From contig NC_049916.1 in the NCBI RefSeq assembly GCF_001411555.2, forward strand, positions 2,976,001 through 3,040,000: a stretch of 64,000 nucleotides of DNA. The letters run 5' to 3'. The first letter of the stretch is position 1. Every line of letters begins with the position of its first letter. This DNA is from Juglans regia. Taxonomy: Eukaryota; Streptophyta; Magnoliopsida; Fagales; Juglandaceae. The notes under the pieces are model-generated. The model did no database searches and was not told the DNA's origin. It saw nothing but the letters and a program-made list of their open reading frames with translations. A program made the position numbers and the translations under genes. This document shows, piece by piece, positions 59,701 to 64,000 of the stretch.

Positions 59701-62700
59701 TCTATTAGCACTTCCCTCCTGGCCGTCATAATTAATTGAACAAGTGAGTCGCTTAAGCTCCCTATTCTTTCTAGAAACAGATTTAGGAGAAAAAGAACGC
59801 CCCGCCTCAATAGCAATGAGTAAAGCCTTGAATTGCTCCTCTAAACCCTCACAAGAAATCCCCAAGTCTTGGATTTCCTTCACTTTCTGAATCACCCAAT
59901 CCGAAGATAATCCCTCGTAGCTGGCAAAGGAGATAAGGTGCACAGCGGAGCTGGATCCACCTCCTCCCTATACACATGCTCAGACACCGGCAACGAAATC
60001 TGTGGCAAAAATTCCCCTTCACTTTATGGTGACATTTATGGCATTGGCACACCAACCGAGTGGTTGCCTGACACCGGCGACAAAATTTGTACTAGCCTAG
60101 ATGTCGGCTGGTCAACATCAGGCATCATAGATAGTGGATGGCGAAGGAGCCGATCCCAAAATATCCCCGGTATGAGGCTTCACCCTCCAAACAAGATGTG
60201 GGCTTTTAACCAAGCCCAGCCCATCAACTTTCTTCTTACCCTCTGAGAAGCTCTGTTCTTCATACCCAAAACAGAGGACATGGAAACAACCTTTCTCAAA
60301 TTTTCAGTGAACTGCCTCTGGCCTTCACCCTTTGATCCTTCCGGAACAGCGATAAAACCACGCATCTCCTCTCTCCCACATTCAGACAACGTTAGAAAAC
60401 GGCCAAATTTGTTATGGCAACGCTGGGCCAACAGCACCTGACTCCCATTTCTTCTAGATTTGTAGGACTCCGACGGACTTGCCGACGCACCGCATGCAAC
60501 CACTACAGTGACCAACCAGTCCACGGTGGTTACATTGATAATGACATAGTAACCTTGAGACTTCTCTCCAGCATCCGCCACCGCTGCTCACTCTTATGTT
60601 GAAACTCGAAAATCTTAGAATTGACGAGAAGCTTCCATTCTGAACCCATTACAAAATGGAAAAATAATACCAGAGAGCCCAACTAACCAGAAAAAGATGA
60701 AAAGAACTAAAAAAGAGAATTAAGGAAATTTCCGGCGAGAAGCATCGGAAATGGGAAACCGACGGGATGGCATGAGAGAGAGTTTACAGAGACTAAGATC
60801 CATTGTTAAGCCAACGCCTTCTGTCTGCTCATTATGAGAACCTGAGTACAGTACTTGTTCAGTGGTGAGATTGTATGTACATAATAAATTATCTTGCAAC
60901 AAGGCTATGAAATTGTGCCCAGAAAAATAGAAGAAGGTGCTGTGAAATTGTCTGTCCCCTAACTTACTTTCAGAATGCATTTTTTATAAGATAAGGAACT
61001 CCGGAGACCGTGCATACGCAACATGTCTTTGACCTGGTTAAACCCCAGACCTTTGTAACGTGCCTCCTTTGCACAGATTAGGAAATTGTCAGCTTTTACT
61101 GAACGTGGCTCCTAGAAAGTTTTTGTATGAAGGGTTTGAACCTTAAACCTGGGGGGAGCATACCCCCAAGTTGAAGACCTTTACCCCTTGAGCCAACCCG
61201 GTTTTCAGACTCTATTAAACTCCAAATTTTAAGAGTGACATAAAGTGTATGCTGCTGAGGTTGAATGTTCCTGAAGTAGACCTTGCTGTATGTTTGCCAC
61301 AACATACTAGGTCTTTTTACCTGGTAACAAAAATTTGGGGCAAAGAAAGAAATAAGTACACTAGGGAGAACGCTAAATTCCCCTGAAAAATAGGGCCTTT
61401 ATTTGTAACCGGGGTATTAAGTTCTGAAGGCCTGGAAAATACGAGTGCAGGGTATTTTTGCTGATCAAACTAAAACATGGCCACTTATCATATTAAATAA
61501 TTTTGGATTCAAGTCACTTGGATGAGAAGACGGTAGTGCTCTCCTTCTCATTATAATTACTTGATAGTTTGTAACATTGGTCAATTGCGTTGCAGTTATG
61601 TGTCTGGAGCATTGATGGGTGGGAGAAGAAGAAATCAAGGTTCATTCAAGCACCAGCTGGTCGTCAATCTCCACTGGTTGGAGAAACTAAAGTTCAGTTC
61701 CATAATGATCAGGCACATCTGTTAGTTGTACACGAAAGTCAAATCTCCATCTACGACAGCAAGCTCGAATGTCTGCACTCAGTAAGTTTTTTTGCCTTCC
61801 ATTCAGTATTTGCCTTTTTATCATTTTTGGTAAGCTAATCAAGTTACCAAGTAACGAGTCTGATGCAGGTGGTAAAAAATGGGGGTGATGGAGGCATAGA
61901 GCCTTACCAGCATTTATGCCTTCCTAGCTGGTCTAAACTAGTGTTTAAACATTTGGCATAGGGTTGTTTTCATTGGAGTTACTATTTCAGCAGTCGATTA
62001 CTATTTCAACTGTTAATTTATTGGAAGCAGAACAACTTAAAATAGGCTAGTAATGTAGGGAGGGGTATTTTTTCCAGGAGTAATATTACATACAGTCCTG
62101 AAGTGTGCAAGCACCGCGCAATCGTTTTAAAAAAGAGTAGGGTCTACTATTAAAAAATTAGTTTTTTTTTTTTTTTTATGTGGGTTCCGTATTTATTCAT
62201 TTTTTTTTAAGAGATTGTGCGGCGCTTGCGCACTCTACGATTGCAAATATCATTTTTCTTTTTCCAGTAGGTACATAAAGTTTATTTTGGGAGTGTGGAA
62301 GCTAGGTAGCACGGCCCCTTTCCCTCAGTCCTTTCTTATTTTTCACCCCATCACAAAAGATATGGTCCGCACCTGCAGATTGGCACCAGATATGGTCCAA
62401 TGCTCTCATTTGGACAAATTTTCTGTGGATTTCAAAAGAATGTAGCGCTATGCAAAGTTTTAACATTGACTCGGTAATATGTATACTATGTGAGGTTATA
62501 ACTTTAGGGGTCGATAGTAAAATTTAAATTGCAGTCAACATGGTATGCTTTTTATGGCTGGTTTGCTAATCCTTATTCTTGTAGTGGTCTTGGTCTGCGA
62601 AAGACACAAATACAGCTCCCATCTCAAATGCAATATATTCATGTGATGGTCTACTGGTTTATGCTTCATTTTATGATGGTGCTGTTGGAGTTTTTGATGC

Positions 62701-63123
62701 GGATAGCTTAAAGATCAGGTGCCGAATAGTACCTTCTGCTTACATACCATTCTCTGCTGCCAGGTGAGCAAATGGTACTATTGTTGGAAGCTTGCCAGTT
62801 AGTGATTCAAGTATATATCAGTTTCCATGTTTCTCTGTGCCTTCCATTCTGTTTATGTACTATCTCGAAGTGCTAAACTGCATTACTTATTGTCAAAAAT
62901 CTTCTGCAGCACCAACCCAGTCTATCCTTTGGTCATAGCTGCTCATCCATCTGAGCCTAACCAGATTGCACTAGGCATGAGCGATGGAACCGTACATGTG
63001 GTGGAGCCATTAGACGTAGAGCAGAAGTGGGGTGTCCAATCCTGTCAAGATAACGGGTCAATACCTTCTAATTCATCGAATCCTTCCCCAAGTGGTCAAG
63101 CATCCGAACTTACTCCTAGGTGA
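44758..63123 (+). CDS. TPR3: TOPLESS-related transcriptional co-repressor, complete (25 coding exons)
   Basis: Exons: 44758-44837, 45302-45481, 45602-45715, 45804-45962, 46252-46429, 46512-46638, 46718-46824, 46953-47091, 47165-47274, 47552-47621, 47712-47785, 47863-47958, 48034-48129, 48337-48464, 48730-48964, 49049-49216, 50971-51075, 51149-51289, 52895-53005, 53083-53265, 53392-53520, 54053-54148, 61596-61781, 62585-62763, 62910-63123. All phases agree; total 1,134 aa, the normal family size. The N-terminus ([20 protein letters not shown]) is the LisH, followed by CTLH/CRA helices that bind EAR-motif (LxLxL) partners, then a Pro-rich linker ([17 protein letters not shown]) and two sets of WD40 repeats (for example [29 protein letters not shown]). 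It acts in the nucleus, linking repressors such as Aux/IAA and JAZ-NINJA to histone deacetylation. Linker and WD40 wording look closest to TPR3 (from memory); TPR2 is the alternative. Intron 22 is 7.4 kb because of transposons. Confidence 0.96.
49785..49973 (-). mobile_element. tRNA-derived SINE in TPR3 intron 16
   Basis: Minus strand: A box TGACTCAAGTGGT (about 49961-49949) and perfect B box GGTTCGAATCC (49908-49898), then a body ending near the GTGCACCCCC segment. Limits are approximate; the target duplication is not clear. Confidence 0.75.
54213..54565. mobile_element. MITE copy (long subtype of the GAGATGAG family) in TPR3 intron 22
   Basis: GGGTCCGTTTGG at the left, ATCCAAACAAACC at the right, with the same interior order as 57220-57590 (TTTCAACTTTTTCAT..., TAACTCAAACCATTTCATT). 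Flanking bases TAA and TTA suggest a 3-bp target. Confidence 0.8.
57217..57593. mobile_element. MITE (371-bp subtype) inside the LINE reverse transcriptase
   Basis: Element 57220-57590 with inverted ends GGCCCCGTTTGGATGTTGAG and the complement of CAACATCCAAATGTGGCC, flanked by TTA on both sides. Removing it with one TTA joins the LINE frame seamlessly ([10 protein letters not shown]). End sequence and 3-bp TTA target suggest a Tourist/PIF-Harbinger type MITE. Confidence 0.92.
58908..59113. mobile_element. MITE (200-bp subtype) inside the LINE endonuclease
   Basis: Element 58911-59110, ends GGCCTTGTTTGAATTC and GAATCCAAACAAGGCC, flanked by CAA on both sides. Without it and one CAA, the LINE endonuclease reads [11 protein letters not shown] in frame. 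Confidence 0.92.
59690..60803 (-). pseudogene. LINE 5' region / ORF1-like remnant
   Basis: Contains a segment ([20 protein letters not shown], near 60350) typical of the protein encoded ahead of the endonuclease in this plant LINE clade. Frames are broken; a 28-codon frame starts at ATG 60803, 20 bases from the element's 5' end. Confidence 0.65.
61000..61205 (-). mobile_element. Decayed SINE in TPR3 intron 22
   Basis: Minus strand: A box TGGCTCAAGGGGT (about 61195-61183), GTATGCTCCCCCCAGG, and B box GGTTCAAACCC (61142-61132). Resembles the SINE at 49785-49973 in the A-to-B segment, so probably the same family. Left limit approximate. Confidence 0.7.
62083..62251. mobile_element. MITE-like element with long inverted repeats in TPR3 intron 23
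   Basis: Left GAAGTGTGCAAGCACCGCGC then AATCG pairs with right GATTGTGCGGCGCTTGCGCA then CTC, around a T-run centre. Outer limits approximate. Confidence 0.75.
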
Positions 63124-64000
63124 TGGGGCCTTAAAAAAAAAAAAGAAAAAAAAAGAAATTTGCAATCACGAGGAAGTATAGAGTGTTCTTAAATTTTCAA
63201 GCGTTACCACCTTAATATTTTGCCCCAAGCCATTGCTTTGGATCGTGGCTCGTGTATTATTTGTTGTAAATTCTTTTTGTTTTTGGCCATTTAACTTGCA
63301 GAAAGTTTCTTGGAGAAAATTCTGGCCATTTGCCTTCCACCACGCTAATCACGTATTTCATGGTGGAACTACACTATAATTTATTTAGCCATATAAATTT
63401 TTCAGAAAGTTTTAGGTTCATTGCTCTATCAATATTATTAGTTTTTGTCTATGTTTATATCTAATAAATAACTTAAAATTAAAAAAATATAGCAAATTTA
63501 TTGATTCAAAGTTATATAAAAATACAAAATATAAAGAATAGGTTCCATTTGGATTGAGAAGTGATCTCAATTCATCTTATCTCATTTAATCTCATTATTA
63601 TAATTTTTTCAAATCTTTACATAAAATATAATAAATAATTTAATTTTTTTTTAAATTTAAAATAATAATAATATTTTAATAATATTTTATTCAACTTACA
63701 TAAAATCATCTATACAAATAGCTGTTACCGAGTGGTGGCCTCCTGGTGACCATCAAGCCACCCTTTGTTTTGAATTTTTGGGAAATTAATTTTTTTTTTT
63801 TCCTTTTAAATTGATTAATCTAGCGTCTTTTTTGGTGAGTCTTTAAATAATCTATTGGACTTGTATTCTGTTTTTAATTTTTTTTTACACTTTAATCAAG
63901 TGACAAGTGATACGGCGCAGAAAGGTAATAAAAGGAATGATTTGATCACTGATCAAAATTTGAAAATATAGAATAAAAAGGTTAAAATTAAAATATATAA
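63124..64000. other. 3' flank of TPR3, with a MITE copy
   Basis: The TPR3 3' untranslated region should occupy the first 300-400 bp. A reverse-orientation GAGATGAG-family MITE fragment lies at about 63541-63715 (CCATTTGGATTGAGAAGTG, CTTATCTCATTTAATCTCAT). The rest is AT-rich and empty. Confidence 0.6.

Larger units (their letters stand above)
55339..60835 (-). mobile_element. L1-type LINE inserted antisense in TPR3 intron 22
   Basis: Element 55351-60823 is bounded by the 12-bp duplication TCTGCTCATTAT (55339-55350 and 60824-60835). Read on the minus strand it runs from a leader at 60823 through ORF1-like sequence, an endonuclease, reverse transcriptase and a zinc-finger RT-associated domain to an A/T-rich tail with AATAAAATTTTAC. 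After subtracting two MITEs it is about 4.9 kb, close to full length. Coding frames have several stops, so it is dead. Antisense placement leaves TPR3 splice sites untouched. Confidence 0.93.

Noticed and set aside
62711..62763. Splice donor at 62719 in TPR3 exon 24
   Set aside because: Although AG|GTGCCG is donor-like, reading through to 62763 keeps the conserved WD40 sequence and the correct phase for the last exon.
1..64000. CRISPR arrays, operons, bacterial terminators
   Set aside because: The window is plant nuclear DNA; tandem repeats present lack uniform repeat-spacer structure.

Overview
Nuclear DNA of a eudicot plant. Evidence: multi-exon genes with GT-AG introns, low GC intergenic DNA, plant-type copia, LINE, SINE, hAT and MITE elements, a TPS-b terpene synthase cluster and a TOPLESS-family co-repressor gene. 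A woody Fagales-type genome such as Juglandaceae is my guess only; nothing in the window proves it.

Layout. (1) 1-21,170: tandem monoterpene synthase (TPS) locus on the + strand. Copy A runs off the left edge and its last exon is split by a young Ty1/copia element (1,655-6,956). A decayed two-exon relic lies at 13,958-15,040. Copy C (18,102-20,953) is complete: 7 exons, 602 codons, all class I motifs. Copies A and C are near-identical recent duplicates. The 8-12 kb stretch between them is A-rich repeat DNA with a 240-bp block present twice. (2) 22,175-26,587: a 7-exon minus-strand gene for protein phosphatase 4 regulatory subunit 2, with a tRNA-derived SINE in intron 1. (3) 27,176-33,520: a complete 6.3-kb hAT element with a perfect 8-bp target duplication. 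It carries a dead BED/hAT transposase plus fragments of three unrelated host genes: a splicing factor of the RBM39 type, proteasome ATPase RPT5, and an LRR receptor kinase. (4) 33,540-35,820: a badly decayed minus-strand copia pol. (5) 35,820-43,740: gene-free, AT-rich, crowded with copies of one MITE family whose ends carry GAGATGAG repeats. (6) 44,758-63,123: an intact 25-exon TOPLESS-related gene (closest to TPR3 from memory), 1,134 aa. Its 7.4-kb intron 22 holds a 5.5-kb antisense LINE with a 12-bp target duplication, into which two MITEs of the same family later jumped.

The two most interesting points are the gene-capturing (Pack-type) hAT element, whose captured proteasome and splicing-factor exons keep canonical splice sites on the transposase strand, and the copia insertion exactly at an intron/exon border of the terpene synthase. 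In the latter, the LTR end plus one base of the target duplication rebuild a 3' splice site that would keep exon 7 the same length and in frame, changing only one residue (Asp to Asn).

The TPS genes would act in plastids making volatile monoterpenes. The PP4R2 and TOPLESS genes are general regulators (phosphatase targeting and transcriptional repression). I see no functional link between the three loci. All statements come from reading the sequence and remembered family features; no database search was run.
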